Shown: positions 16,453 to 26,037, counted from the first letter of the stretch. The stretch: 64,000 bases of DNA from DASRFA01 sp035651755 (GCA_035651755.1 DASRFA010000013.1:1-64000), one strand, 5' to 3'. A program made the numbers and translations. Notes: generated by a model not told the origin, from the sequence alone.

Positions 16453-17427
16453 TCAAGGTACGAGCACGACCTTCCCGACCGTCTGCTGCGACTCGATGCG
16501 CGCGTGCGCGTCCGCCGCGCGCGCGAGCGGCAGCGTGTCGATCGGAAGGTCGATCGCGCGCCGGCGGAAGAGGTCGAACAGCTCGGCGTAGGCACCCGGG
16601 ATGCGCCCGATCTCGGTCGCGATCGTCGCGCCGAGGTAGTAGGTCCGGAGGCCCAGGTTCCGGTTCGCGCCGAGAAAGCTCTCGAGGATCGCGGCCGGCG
16701 GCGGGTCGCCTCCGGCACGGCCGAAGAGGACCGCGGTTCCACCGGCCCGGAGGATGTCGAAGCTGCGGGCGGTGTTTGGGCCGGCGACCGAGTCCAGCAC
16801 GAGGTCGGCGCCGCGGCCGGCGGTGAGCTCCCGGACGCGCGCGACGACGTCCTCCCGCCGGTAGTCGATCGCGTGCCGGAAGCCCGCGCGCCGCGCGATC
16901 TCCGCCTTCGAAGGGCTCGACACGAGGCCGATTCCGAACGCGCCCGCGTCGCGCAGCAGGCCGCCGAGGAAGCAGCCGACGCTCCCGGCCGCCGCATGCG
17001 CGACGACCGCCGCGCCCTGGCGGGCGCCGTTGTCCTTCACGAGGAAATACGCCGTCAGGCCCGCGACCGGACACGACGCCGCCTCCTCGTCGCGGACGTC
17101 GTCCGGAATCCGCGTCGCGATCAGGGCGGGCACGACGGTCTTCTCCGCGTACGCGCCCGCGACCTGGATGCCGAGCGCGCGGTCGCCGACCGCGAAGCCC
17201 TCCACCCCCGGGCCGACGGCGTCGACGACGCCCGCGAAGTCGGTGCCCGGGACGTAGGGGTGCGTGAGGCCCGCCTCGCCGTGGCGCCGCGACTGGATGT
17301 CGTGGAAGTTGACGGCGATCGCGCGGTTCCGGATGCGGATCTCTCCCGCCGACGGCTCGGGCTCCGGGACGTCCACGAGGCGCATCACCTCGGGGCCGCC
17401 GACTCGCGTGACGTGGATCGCCTTCAT
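16453..17427 (-). CDS. Zinc-independent quinone oxidoreductase/MDR
   Basis: A 324-residue medium-chain dehydrogenase/reductase. GroES-like N-terminal domain (MKAIHVTRVGGPEVMRLVDV, GTDFAGVVDAVGPGV), then a Rossmann domain whose nucleotide loop is AHAAAGSVG rather than GXGXXG, usual for NADPH:quinone reductases. The zinc Cys ligands of alcohol dehydrogenases are absent. It reduces quinones or enoyl groups with NADPH. The start at 17427 has GGAGGG upstream. Confidence 0.9.
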   Translation of the reverse strand: MKAIHVTRVGGPEVMRLVDVPEPEPSAGEIRIRNRAIAVNFHDIQSRRHGEAGLTHPYVPGTDFAGVVDAVGPGVEGFAVGDRALGIQVAGAYAEKTVVPALIATRIPDDVRDEEAASCPVAGLTAYFLVKDNGARQGAAVVAHAAAGSVGCFLGGLLRDAGAFGIGLVSSPSKAEIARRAGFRHAIDYRREDVVARVRELTAGRGADLVLDSVAGPNTARSFDILRAGGTAVLFGRAGGDPPPAAILESFLGANRNLGLRTYYLGATIATEIGRIPGAYAELFDLFRRRAIDLPIDTLPLARAADAHARIESQQTVGKVVLVP

Positions 17428-17649
17428 GAACCGCCCTCCTGCGCGCGCGGGCGCTGCGCGCGCGATCCGTTCTGGGCGGCACGCGGCGTCGACGCAAGCC
17501 GACGGCGGTCGTTTCTCGATCGTGCGAACGGCGGAGTTGACGCGCCCGCCGCGGCGCTGCCAGCCTGGCGCGAACGCGCATCGCCGCGCGACCGCCGGCG
17601 AGCGCGCTGCCGGCGCCGCAGGCGGCGCCGCCGACTCGAGGAGACGCCG

Positions 17650-18054
17650 ATGCCCGAGCAGGAGAAGCTCCTTCGGATCGCATTCTTGACCGGCGCCGTG
17701 ACCGACGCGCTCGCCCTCATCCCCATGACGATCCCGCCCGCCGCCGCGCTCCTCTGGGGCTTCGACGACACGAGCGGCGCCTACCGCTTCGCAATGGGCT
17801 ACGGCGCCGCGCTCATGCTCGGCTGGACCGCGCTCCTCCTCTGGGCGCACCGCCGCCCGATCGAGCGCCGCGGGGTCGCTGCGCTGACGGTGCTCGTCAT
17901 CTACGGGCTCGTCGCGGCCGAGATCGTCGCGGTGCGCTCGGGCGCGATCGCCGCGTGGCGAATGGTCCCGACCTGGATCGTGCAGGCGGGCCTGCTCGCG
18001 CTCTTCGCGGGCGCCTACCATGCGCCCTCGCTGCGGCGCGTTCTCGCGCGCTGA
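17650..18054 (+). CDS. Small four-helix inner-membrane protein
   Basis: A 134-residue protein with four predicted membrane helices: around residues 8-36 (AFLTGAVTDALALIPM...), 45-65, 74-94 and 103-122. Short charged loops connect them and the C-terminus is RRVLAR. I do not recognise the family. GAGGAGACG lies about 6 nt upstream of the ATG. The next gene, a large lipoprotein, starts 67 bp later on the same strand and could share the transcript. Confidence 0.7.
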   Translation: MPEQEKLLRIAFLTGAVTDALALIPMTIPPAAALLWGFDDTSGAYRFAMGYGAALMLGWTALLLWAHRRPIERRGVAALTVLVIYGLVAAEIVAVRSGAIAAWRMVPTWIVQAGLLALFAGAYHAPSLRRVLAR

Positions 18055-18121
18055 TCCGAGCCGAGACCCCGCGGCCGCGCGGCGCTTCTCTTCCGGCGCG
18101 CGTTCGGGCAGTGGAAACCGC

Positions 18122-20998
18122 ATGAAGCGCCCGCACCGCAGACGCCGCGCGGCGAATGCCGTCCTCGCCGCAGCCACCGGAACCGCCCTCGTCCTCCTCG
18201 CTGCCTGCGGGAGCTCGTCGAGCTCGTCGACGTCGCCGCCGGCGTCGAGCGACCGCGTCACCGGTCGCGTCACGAGCGCCGACGGCCCAGCGCTCGCCGG
18301 CGCGATGGTCACCGCGACCGACGACCAGGCGCACAAGAGCGTCAGCGTCTTCACCGACGGCGACGGCCGCTACGCGCTGCCCGCGCTGCCGGCGGGCGGC
18401 TACCGCGTGCGCGCGAAGCTGATCGGATGGGAGGAGAGCGAGCGAACGCTGCAGGTCGAAGAGCGGAGCGCGCCCGCGGCCGACTTCCAGCTCGCGCGCA
18501 CGTCGAACCTGAACGCGCAGCTTCCGGCGTCCTACTTCTACTCGCTCCTCCACTGGCCGTCGGCGAAGGTGAAGGGCGACTTCACGCGCGCCTGCGCGAA
18601 CTGCCACCCGATCGGGTTCTACGGCTTCACCGAGCAGCGCAGCGCGGAGGAGTGGAAGGCGACCGTCGACCGCATGATCGGCTACGGCGGCGTGCCGTTC
18701 TTCGACGAGACGCGGCCGGTTCTGCTGCCGACGCTGGTCGCGACCTTCGGCCCCGACGCGCCGGCGCCGCACTTCGACGTGCCGCCGCCGCCGACGGGCG
18801 ACGCCACGCGCGCCGTCATCACCGAGTGGGAGATCGACCCGGTCGAGCACCCGGGCTGCCACGACCTCGAGCTCGGGACGGACGGGGTCGTCTACATGGT
18901 GAGCGGCATGTACGTCCTCGACCCCGCCACCAACGAGCGGCGGAGCCTCCCGATCGAGGGCGGCGGCCACTCCGTCGAGCGCGCGTCCGACGGCACGATG
19001 TGGATCACCGCGCCCGGCCCCGAGACGCTCGTCCACTACGATCCCGCGACCGGGCAGTCGGTCTCGTACCCGCACCCGCGGATCGGCGAGGACCTCGGGT
19101 CGTACCCGCACACGCTCCGCTTCGACGATCGCGGCGTCCTCTGGGAGACGCTCACGAAGTCGAACCACGTCGCGAGCTTCGATCCCGCGACCGCGGAGTT
19201 CCGCTACTACCGGCTCCCGCCCGCGGACCCGAAGGAGAGCGGCGTGCCGATCGCCGTCGCCTACGGGCTCGACGTCGCGCCCGACCAGACGGTGTGGTGG
19301 TCGCAGCTCTTCGGCCACCGCATCGGCCGGGTCGATCCGGCGACCGGCGAGGTGAAGTCGTGGCGCACGCCGTTCGACGGGCCGCGCCGGCTCTTCGTCG
19401 GGCCCGACAACGTCGTCTGGGTACCGGCGTACGGCGCGTCGCAGCTCGGGCGCTTCGACCCGAAGACCGAGGAGTGGTCCGTCGTTCCGCTGCCGACCGA
19501 GCCACGCGGCAGCGACCTCCCGTACGCGATCGCCGTCAATCGCAGGACCGGCGACGTCTGGATCACCGGCTCGAACTCCGACTCGCTCATCCGCTACCGG
19601 CCGTCGACCGGAGAGTGGACCGTGTTCCCGATGCCGACGCCGGTCGACTTCATGCGCGAGATCGAGTTCGACGACGAGGACAACGTCTGGACGTGCACGT
19701 CGAACGCCGAGATCGGCGCGGATCGTCCGGGCACGGGCAGGCTCATCAAGCTCGAGCTCCTCGACCGGAGCGGCCGCTGCGGGGACGGCGCGATCGACCT
19801 CGGCGAGCAGTGCGACGACGGCAACGCGACGAGCTGCGACGGCTGCTCCGCCGACTGCCGGACCGAGACCGGCTGCGGCGACGGCGCCGTGTGCGGCGCC
19901 GAGGCCTGCGACGACGGCAACCGCGCCGCGTGCGACGGCTGCTCGCCGACGTGCGAGGTCGAGTCGGGGTGGCGCTGCGGCGACGGCGAGCTCCGGACCG
20001 ACTGCGGCGAGGAGTGCGATCCGCCGGGCGTGGCGTGCACGGCTTCCTGCCGTCGCATCCCGACCTGCGGCGATGGCGCCGTCGATCCGGGCGAGGAGTG
20101 CGACGACGGGAACCGCACCGGCTGCGACGGCTGCTCGGCGGCGTGCAGGGCCGACGTCGGCTGCGGCGACGGCGACCTCTGCGGCGGCGAGCAGTGCGAC
20201 GACGGCAACGCGAACGGCTGCGACGGGTGCTCCGCCACGTGCACGGCCGAGCCCGGCGCGATGTGCGGCGACGGCGTCGCGCTCGCGGCGTGCGGCGAGG
20301 AGTGCGACCCGCCGGCCCCCGGCTGCTCGCTCGACTGCCGCGAGGGCGACGAGCTCGGCGCGCGCCACGTGAGCTTCGGCGGTGATCTCTACTCGTCGTC
20401 GCTCGGGCCGGAGGTGTCCCTCGGGACGCTGACGGGGGCGATGGATCTCGTCGCGGGAGCTCCCGACGCGAGCGGCGTGGCGCCCGTCACGGCCGCGGGT
20501 CCGGTCGTCTTCTCGGCCGCGATCCTCGGCGGCTCGTACGGGACGTACTGCGTCCGGATCGAGAGCTGCACGGGCATGGTCGACTGCGACGGCGGCAGTG
20601 CGTCGGGCGTGACGACCGTGCAGGACAGCGCCGGCCCCGGCGTGCAGGGCAAGGCGACCGTCGTCACGACCGGCGTCGGCAACGACGGCGGCCCGGGCTC
20701 GCTGCTGCTCGACTGCCAGCAGTCGTACGTGCAGCTCCTGCCGGGCGAAGGCACCGACTGCGCGGCGGCGGCGTACCCGGCGCCGGCGCGCGTCGTCTAC
20801 ACGACCGGCCGCGCCGACGGCCTCTTCACGAGCGCCGACGCCAAGGTGGGGTCGGCGTCGCTCTCGCTGACCGGCGAGAATTTCGCGTGCTCGTCGTGGC
20901 CGCGCGAGGACGGGCCGGGCGCGCTGGTCGGAATGTTCCTCGTCGAGGACGACCCGCAGGCGGGCGACCTCGCGAACGCGAACCGGATCGACGACTGA
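18122..20998 (+). CDS. Multidomain lipoprotein: Ig-like, CXXCH, Vgb-like propeller, Cys-rich repeats
   Basis: A 958-residue protein with a lipobox (LAAC, Cys29) followed by a Ser-rich linker. Residues ~45-127 form a carboxypeptidase-regulatory-like beta sandwich (VTGRVTSADGPALAGAMV...). A CANCH motif at 158-162 is a possible covalent haem c site. From ~225 to 545 comes a streptogramin-lyase (Vgb)-like beta-propeller with repeated DPATG and WxT-type blades. About 553-741 holds repeated CGDG...CDDGN...CDGCS units of the DUF4215 kind. The final ~200 residues are another Cys-containing, mostly beta domain. It is exported and lipid-anchored. Lyase activity is not implied: Vgb-like propellers are often only binding scaffolds. 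The start is ATG 18122; the lipoprotein signal decides it. Confidence 0.85.
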   Translation: MKRPHRRRRAANAVLAAATGTALVLLAACGSSSSSSTSPPASSDRVTGRVTSADGPALAGAMVTATDDQAHKSVSVFTDGDGRYALPALPAGGYRVRAKLIGWEESERTLQVEERSAPAADFQLARTSNLNAQLPASYFYSLLHWPSAKVKGDFTRACANCHPIGFYGFTEQRSAEEWKATVDRMIGYGGVPFFDETRPVLLPTLVATFGPDAPAPHFDVPPPPTGDATRAVITEWEIDPVEHPGCHDLELGTDGVVYMVSGMYVLDPATNERRSLPIEGGGHSVERASDGTMWITAPGPETLVHYDPATGQSVSYPHPRIGEDLGSYPHTLRFDDRGVLWETLTKSNHVASFDPATAEFRYYRLPPADPKESGVPIAVAYGLDVAPDQTVWWSQLFGHRIGRVDPATGEVKSWRTPFDGPRRLFVGPDNVVWVPAYGASQLGRFDPKTEEWSVVPLPTEPRGSDLPYAIAVNRRTGDVWITGSNSDSLIRYRPSTGEWTVFPMPTPVDFMREIEFDDEDNVWTCTSNAEIGADRPGTGRLIKLELLDRSGRCGDGAIDLGEQCDDGNATSCDGCSADCRTETGCGDGAVCGAEACDDGNRAACDGCSPTCEVESGWRCGDGELRTDCGEECDPPGVACTASCRRIPTCGDGAVDPGEECDDGNRTGCDGCSAACRADVGCGDGDLCGGEQCDDGNANGCDGCSATCTAEPGAMCGDGVALAACGEECDPPAPGCSLDCREGDELGARHVSFGGDLYSSSLGPEVSLGTLTGAMDLVAGAPDASGVAPVTAAGPVVFSAAILGGSYGTYCVRIESCTGMVDCDGGSASGVTTVQDSAGPGVQGKATVVTTGVGNDGGPGSLLLDCQQSYVQLLPGEGTDCAAAAYPAPARVVYTTGRADGLFTSADAKVGSASLSLTGENFACSSWPREDGPGALVGMFLVEDDPQAGDLANANRIDD

Positions 20999-21083
20999 CG
21001 GGTGCATGCGTGACATCGATTGCGCGCCCGGTTTGGCGGCGCGGCCCGCGAGGTGACAAGCTCGGCACCAGCGGGAGGAGACC

Positions 21084-21320
21084 ATGCTGGGCACGATCGC
21101 AGCGGGCGTTGCGGGCGCCGTCCTCGGCGCGATCCTCGGGCTACTCGTCGGCGCGACCGTCGGCGGCAACTTCGCGACCGACTTCACGTTCGCGGGCGTG
21201 CGCGGCTACGAGGCGACTGGCCTCGTGGGCGCGATCGCGGGGGCGGTGCTGGGAGGCCTCGCCGCCGCGGGGATCGCGAGCGGCCGCGGGCGCGCCCCAG
21301 GGGACGCGGACGCTGCTTGA
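21084..21320 (+). CDS. Small glycine-rich membrane protein
   Basis: A 78-residue protein with two hydrophobic Gly/Ala-rich helices (residues 3-30 and 45-66) separated by a short polar loop (ATDFTFAGVRGYEAT). GGGAGGAGA lies just upstream of the ATG, which makes it a credible gene despite its size. No family is recognised; the repeated GxxxG spacing suggests packed helices. It sits between the large lipoprotein and an FAD monooxygenase. Confidence 0.65.
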   Translation: MLGTIAAGVAGAVLGAILGLLVGATVGGNFATDFTFAGVRGYEATGLVGAIAGAVLGGLAAAGIASGRGRAPGDADAA

Positions 21321-21397
21321 CCGCGTGACGCTTTCGCCCGCGGACCCACCGGACGGCCGCGGTCGCCGGGGCTGCGAGCCGCCGATCTGAGGCCGCC

Positions 21398-22633
21398 GTG
21401 CGTGTGATCGTCGTCGGGGCCGGGCCCGCGGGCGCGTCGATCGCGTACCTCCTCGCGCGGCGCGGGATCGACGTCACGCTCGTCGAGCGGCACACCGACT
21501 TCGCGCGCGAGTTCCGCGGCGAGGCGCTCATGGCGAGCGGGCGGAGCGCGGTCGCGGAGATGGGGCTCGCCGACGAGCTCGCGCGCGTCCCGCACGTCCG
21601 TCTCGCCGAGCTCGAGATCTTCCGCGGCGAGCGGCGGCTCGCCGTCTTCGGGATGCTCGGACAGGTGGGAGGGATCTCCGGTCCCGAGATCGTCTCGCAG
21701 CCCGCCATGCTCGAGATGCTGGTCGAGCAGGCGAGCCGGCTCCCGTCGTTCCGGATCGAGCGCGGCGCGACCGTGCGCGACGTGCTGCGCGACGACGCTG
21801 CCGGCGGCCGGATCGCGGGCGTGCGGATCGACGGAGCGGGCGGAGAGCGCGAGCTGCGTGCGGACCTCGTGATCGGCGCCGACGGCCGCACCTCGACGCT
21901 CCGCAAGCGCACCGCGCTCGACCTCGACGTCACGCGCTACCCGCAGGCGTTCGACATCGTCTGGTTCAAGGTCCCGCTGCCGGCGTTCGCGGCCGACCTG
22001 CCGCGCGCCCGCGCGTACCTCGGCCGTGGGCACGCGGCGCTCATGTTCCCCAGCTACGACGATCGCCTGCAGATCGGCTGGATCATCGACAAGGGGTCGT
22101 TCGGCGAGCTGCGCGCGCGCGGCATCGACGCCTGGCTCGAGGCGATGCGCGAGCACGTGTCGCGCGATCTGAGCGAGCACCTCGCGCGCCACCGCGGCGA
22201 CGTGTCGCACCCGTTCCTCCTCGACGTCGTGTGCGATCGCGTCGCGCGCTGGACGGCGCCCGGGCTCCTCCTCGTCGGCGACGCCGCGCACGCGATGTCG
22301 CCGGTCGGCGCGCAGGGGATCAACCTCGCGCTCCGCGACGCGATCGTCGTCGCGAACGAGCTCGTGCCGGTGCTCGCGCGCGACGGTGCGGCCCCCGCCG
22401 AGATCGACGCGGCCGCGGCGCGCGTGCAGGCGGTGCGGGAGCCCGAGGTCGTCGCCATTCAGCAGCTCCAGCAGGGGCCGCCGCCGGTGCTCTTCGGGCA
22501 CGCGTGGTGGAGCCGGCTCGTGATCGACCATGCGCTGCCGTTCCTGGTGCGGACGGGCATCGCGCAGGCGGTCGCGTTGCCGACGCTCCGGCGCCTGACG
22601 ACCGGCGTCGCGGACGTGCATCTCCGCGTGTGA
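21398..22633 (+). CDS. FAD-dependent aromatic-ring-type monooxygenase
   Basis: A 411-residue class A flavoprotein monooxygenase. Start is GTG 21398. Dinucleotide-binding VVGAGPAGASIAYLLARRG at the N-terminus, the DG motif in VIGADGRTS, and the GD motif VGDAAHAMSPVGAQGINLAL. Enzymes of this fold hydroxylate aromatic or other hydrophobic compounds with NAD(P)H and O2. FAD2-type relatives include p-hydroxybenzoate hydroxylase-like and tetracycline-modifying proteins; the substrate cannot be told here. Its 3' end meets the carboxylesterase gene 13 bp away. Confidence 0.9.
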   Translation: MRVIVVGAGPAGASIAYLLARRGIDVTLVERHTDFAREFRGEALMASGRSAVAEMGLADELARVPHVRLAELEIFRGERRLAVFGMLGQVGGISGPEIVSQPAMLEMLVEQASRLPSFRIERGATVRDVLRDDAAGGRIAGVRIDGAGGERELRADLVIGADGRTSTLRKRTALDLDVTRYPQAFDIVWFKVPLPAFAADLPRARAYLGRGHAALMFPSYDDRLQIGWIIDKGSFGELRARGIDAWLEAMREHVSRDLSEHLARHRGDVSHPFLLDVVCDRVARWTAPGLLLVGDAAHAMSPVGAQGINLALRDAIVVANELVPVLARDGAAPAEIDAAAARVQAVREPEVVAIQQLQQGPPPVLFGHAWWSRLVIDHALPFLVRTGIAQAVALPTLRRLTTGVADVHLRV

Positions 22634-22646
22634 CCGCGGAGCCGAG

Positions 22647-24293
22647 CTACATCAGCACGTCGGCCGATACCGCGTCGTAGCCGATCGTGTCCCAGAAGTC
22701 GCAGTGGTGCGGCGGCTGCACCTCGGTCGTGATCGGGGTGTCGAGGACGACGTAGTCCTCTCGCGGCAGGAAGGGCGGCCACGCGACCGCGGGTCGAGAC
22801 TCGTTCGGGTCGTGGCCGGGGCGGGCAAAGCTGCCCCAGTACGCGGCCATGGCGCGCGAGAGCGCGTCCTCGGCCGGCGTGAAGGTCAAGCCGACCTGCG
22901 ACGCCGAGTGGAAGACGTACGGCAGCTCGGCGGCGTGGCAGACGGCGTTCGCGCAGGCGGGGATGCCGACGACGTTGAAGCTCGACACGTGGACGAACTC
23001 GTACGCCCACGCCTCCGATTGCGCCTGCGCCGCGAGGAAGCGGTTGCTGCAGGCGAAGAGGTAGTCGGTCACGATCTGCGAGAGCTGGTCCGCGTTGTCG
23101 TCGTTCATGGGCGGATAGCGTTCGACGATGCCGGCGACGTGGTGCGCTCCGAAGAAGAGCGCGAGCGTCGTCGCGTAGGCCTGGTCGGTGACCGGCGACG
23201 GCAGGATGCCGAGCGTCGTCGCGGCGACGACGAACGACGTGCCCTCGTTCCGGTTGGTTCCCAGCAGGACCGGCTTCTCGAGCGCGCCACCGGACGCGGC
23301 GGCGACGGGCTGCGCGACGATGAGGTTTCCGTCCACGACCGGCACCCACGGGAGGAGCGTCTGGAAGAGGCTCCGCGGGTCCGGGAGGATCACGGCCGCG
23401 CTCACCTGCTGCGCGACGATCTGCTCGGTCGGCGCCGCGCGCAGGCAGTCGAGCTCGTCGGGACCTTCGCAGCCGAGGGCCTTCGCGAGGCGCGCGCTCT
23501 TGACGCCCTGCTGCGCGACGGTCGCATACGGAAGGCCGAACGGGTTGCTCTCCATGGCGCCCGCGACGAAGAGCCCCGCGCTCGACGGCGCCGAGAGCAT
23601 GTGCAGGCCGACGGACATGGCGCCCGCGCTCTCGCCGAAGATCGTCACGTGCTCGGGATCGCCGCCGAAGGCCGAAGCGTTGTCGCGGACCCAGCGAAGC
23701 GCGAGCTGCTGGTCGAGGAAGCCGTAGTTGCCTTCGAGCCCGTCGATGCCGGCGAGGAAGCCGAAGGCGCCGACGCGGTAGTTGAGGCTCACGAGCACGA
23801 GATGCTCGGCGCTCGCCAGGTACGCACCGTCGAAGATCGGGTTCGCGCTCGACCCGAAGAGGAACGCGCCGCCGTGGATGTAGACGAGCACCGGCAGATG
23901 CTGGCCGGCTTCCGCATCTGCGGGCGTCCAGACGTTGACGGAGAGGCAGTCCTCGCTCTGCGGCGGTAGCGCGAGGTCGGTCGCCGCGGATCCGAGCGAG
24001 CTCTGCGGGCAGATGTCGCCGAAGGCGACCGCCTGGAGCGTTCCGCTCGCGCGCCCGGCGGGGATCGGCGGCTTCCAGCGGTTCTCGCCGGCCGTCGTCT
24101 CGGCGTACGGGATGCCGAGGAAGGCGTGCGCGCTCGGCGCTTCGGGCACGTCGACCGTCGTGCCGCAGACGTCGCCGCTCGTCGTGTCGATCGGGCCCGG
24201 CGCGCCGCCGGGACATTGCGCCGTGGTGTCGGAGCACGCCGCCACCATCGCCGAGAGGAACACCGCCATCGCCCCACACCACACCGTCCTCAT
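22647..24293 (-). CDS. Type-B carboxylesterase lipoprotein
   Basis: A 548-residue alpha/beta hydrolase with a lipoprotein signal (VAAC, Cys20). Family marks: EDCLSVNVWTP, oxyanion-hole HGGAFLFGS (HGG at 140-142), NYRVGAFGFL, nucleophile elbow FGESAGA with Ser222, and TNRNEGTSF carrying the acidic residue. A disulfide-type Cys pair around DCLRAAP is also usual. It hydrolyses carboxylic esters on the cell surface or in the periplasm. The start at 24293 is set by the signal peptide; an upstream extension has no coding character. It is divergent from the Cys-rich gene across 273 bp that hold no other gene. Confidence 0.92.
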   Translation of the reverse strand: MRTVWCGAMAVFLSAMVAACSDTTAQCPGGAPGPIDTTSGDVCGTTVDVPEAPSAHAFLGIPYAETTAGENRWKPPIPAGRASGTLQAVAFGDICPQSSLGSAATDLALPPQSEDCLSVNVWTPADAEAGQHLPVLVYIHGGAFLFGSSANPIFDGAYLASAEHLVLVSLNYRVGAFGFLAGIDGLEGNYGFLDQQLALRWVRDNASAFGGDPEHVTIFGESAGAMSVGLHMLSAPSSAGLFVAGAMESNPFGLPYATVAQQGVKSARLAKALGCEGPDELDCLRAAPTEQIVAQQVSAAVILPDPRSLFQTLLPWVPVVDGNLIVAQPVAAASGGALEKPVLLGTNRNEGTSFVVAATTLGILPSPVTDQAYATTLALFFGAHHVAGIVERYPPMNDDNADQLSQIVTDYLFACSNRFLAAQAQSEAWAYEFVHVSSFNVVGIPACANAVCHAAELPYVFHSASQVGLTFTPAEDALSRAMAAYWGSFARPGHDPNESRPAVAWPPFLPREDYVVLDTPITTEVQPPHHCDFWDTIGYDAVSADVLM

Positions 24294-24566
24294 GGCGCGG
24301 GCCTTCTCACGCGCCAGCGATGCCGTCAACGGCTGCCTGGTCGGATTCGCCGCCAGGACCGACCGGTCCTCGCGACGTTCAGCTCGCGTGGCGTTGCGGC
24401 GGGACGCGTACTTCCACGCGTTGGGACAAAAGGCGCGCGGTCGCCAAAATTTGCCGGGAGCGCTCTCATAGGGCTCGGGGCAACGTCCGGTCCGATTCGT
24501 CAGCGATGCCACCGCGCGTGGTCGTGGGGACCCGCCCGGGACATCGCCTAGCCCGGAGGTTGAGCC

Positions 24567-25667
24567 ATGATGATCTCGCACCGCTTCCTGCGCTCCCTGG
24601 TCTCGCTATCCGCTCTCGCCGCGGTGATCGCGGTCGGGGCGGGTCCCGCCGGGGCCGACCCCGTCAAGTGCCAGAGGCAGATCGTCCGACAGCTGTTCCG
24701 GTACAAGAACACGTACCTGCAGAAGCACCGGATGTGTCTCGAGAAGGAGAACCTCGGCAGGATCGCGGGTCCATGCCCCGATCCTGCGACGCAGCTCCGG
24801 CTCGACTACGTGAACGGGAAGGTCGTCGAGGCGATCGAGCGCGTTTGCACCCTGGCCGACATCCAGGCGCTCGGCTACCGGAGCGACTGCGCGTACGAGG
24901 CCGCGACGACCGGCATCGAAGGCCAGTGCGCCGCCTTGCCCGTGAGCGACGTCGCCACCTTCACGGAGTGCCTCAAGTGCTGGAAGTCCGCCGAGCTGTC
25001 CGAGTTCATCGCGATCCTGTTCGCATCCCATGCCGTCGAGGAGTGCGGAGGCGCCCTCGACGAGACGTCGCCCCAGTGCTCGGACCTCGACTGCACGACG
25101 CCGCTCCCGGTCCAGCGAAACCTCGGCGATACGGGTGAGAACGATTGCCAGAAGGGGATCGCGCGCGCCGGCGTCCGGTACCTGCTCCAGCGCGAACGGG
25201 TGCTCGAGGCCTGCGCTCTGAAGGGCGGGACGAGCGCCTCGTGTCTCGCCGACCTGACGGTCCAGAGCCGCTTGCAGAGAGCGGAGACGGCAAAGGAGAC
25301 CGCGATCCAGCGCGCCTGCGGCCAGCGAGCCCCCGATCCCGATCCGCCCTTCTGCTGCCGCACCGGAATGGGCAACCAGTGCACGGTGTTCGCGACCCGC
25401 GACGATTGCGTGACGGGCGGTGGGGACGTGATGGAGGGCAAGACCTGCAACACCAGCACGAACGACTGCGACCCGGTGGGCGGGCCGAACCAGACGATCA
25501 CGTGGTGGGGTTACTGCCCCGAGAGCGACACCTGCCCCGGCACGCCGCTCGCGAGCCGCGACGATCTCATCGCCTGCGTCGATTCGAGCGCCGACGCGGT
25601 CGTCGACGAGCTCCTTTGCCTCCAGCTCCCGGGCGGCGGATGGCCGTGTCCGACCGACTCACCGTGA
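24567..25667 (+). CDS. Secreted Cys-rich protein with internal duplication
   Basis: A 366-residue protein with a signal peptide ending near GPAGA-DP (~residue 31) and more than 20 Cys. Two ~60-residue segments look like copies of each other. One begins CQRQIVRQLFRYKNTYLQ and ends AIERVC. The other begins CQKGIARAGVRYLLQRER and ends AIQRAC. They share a helix-rich C-x(n)-RxxxLxxC ... C-x-D ... I-x-R-x-C layout. The C-terminal third is a different Cys-rich region (FCCRTGMGNQC...). CGGAGGT precedes the ATG. Extracytoplasmic, disulfide-rich; function unknown. Confidence 0.75.
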   Translation: MMISHRFLRSLVSLSALAAVIAVGAGPAGADPVKCQRQIVRQLFRYKNTYLQKHRMCLEKENLGRIAGPCPDPATQLRLDYVNGKVVEAIERVCTLADIQALGYRSDCAYEAATTGIEGQCAALPVSDVATFTECLKCWKSAELSEFIAILFASHAVEECGGALDETSPQCSDLDCTTPLPVQRNLGDTGENDCQKGIARAGVRYLLQRERVLEACALKGGTSASCLADLTVQSRLQRAETAKETAIQRACGQRAPDPDPPFCCRTGMGNQCTVFATRDDCVTGGGDVMEGKTCNTSTNDCDPVGGPNQTITWWGYCPESDTCPGTPLASRDDLIACVDSSADAVVDELLCLQLPGGGWPCPTDSP

Positions 25668-25707
25668 TCGGCGAGGCGTGACAACCGAGCCGCGACACCG
25701 ACGACGT

Positions 25708-25742
25708 GCGGACGGCGATGCGCGCTGCGCATCGCCGTCCGC
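25708..25742 (+). terminator. Perfect 16-bp hairpin after the Cys-rich gene
   Basis: GCGGACGGCGATGCGC (708-723) and GCGCATCGCCGTCCGC (727-742) are exact complements around a GCT loop, 40 bp past the stop codon. There is no T-run. It probably acts as a terminator or 3' stabiliser. Confidence 0.65.
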
Positions 25743-25842
25743 GACGTGACGCGGCCGAGACCTACGGAGCGGCGGCGCGTAGCGACCAGGCGCCACCGGC
25801 CGAACGCGCACGCACATGGGAAGGCGCCGCGACGCGGGGCCT

Positions 25843-26037
25843 TCAGGCTGCGATCGTCCGGGTCGGGAAAGGGTCGATCCCATGCGCACGGCAGAGCGCG
25901 TAGATCCGGGTCTGGTTGCGCTTGCCGTGAGCGAGCTTCCGCATCGTGCGAAGGCAGAACTTGAGGGCCGCGGCGACCTCCTGCGGATCGCGATTCTCTC
26001 GTGCGAGGAGCTGTCGGATCGTCGTTTCCGTCGTCAT
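25843..26037 (-). CDS. Small putative helix-turn-helix protein
   Basis: A 64-residue basic protein with a codon pattern of high third-position GC, so it looks coding. DPQEVAAALKFCLRTMRKLAHG followed by RIYALCRAHGI resembles a short all-helical DNA-binding domain, with a possible recognition helix around residues 27-38. No clear Shine-Dalgarno; the sequence upstream of the ATG is AT-rich. It lies just downstream of the IF-1 gene on the same strand. Family not recognised. Confidence 0.45.
   Translation of the reverse strand: MTTETTIRQLLARENRDPQEVAAALKFCLRTMRKLAHGKRNQTRIYALCRAHGIDPFPTRTIAA

Noticed and set aside
17897..21187. A 1096-codon minus-strand open frame opposite the large lipoprotein gene
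   Set aside because: Low-complexity Arg/Ala/Val-rich translation without motifs; it is the antisense shadow of the Vgb/DUF4215 lipoprotein.
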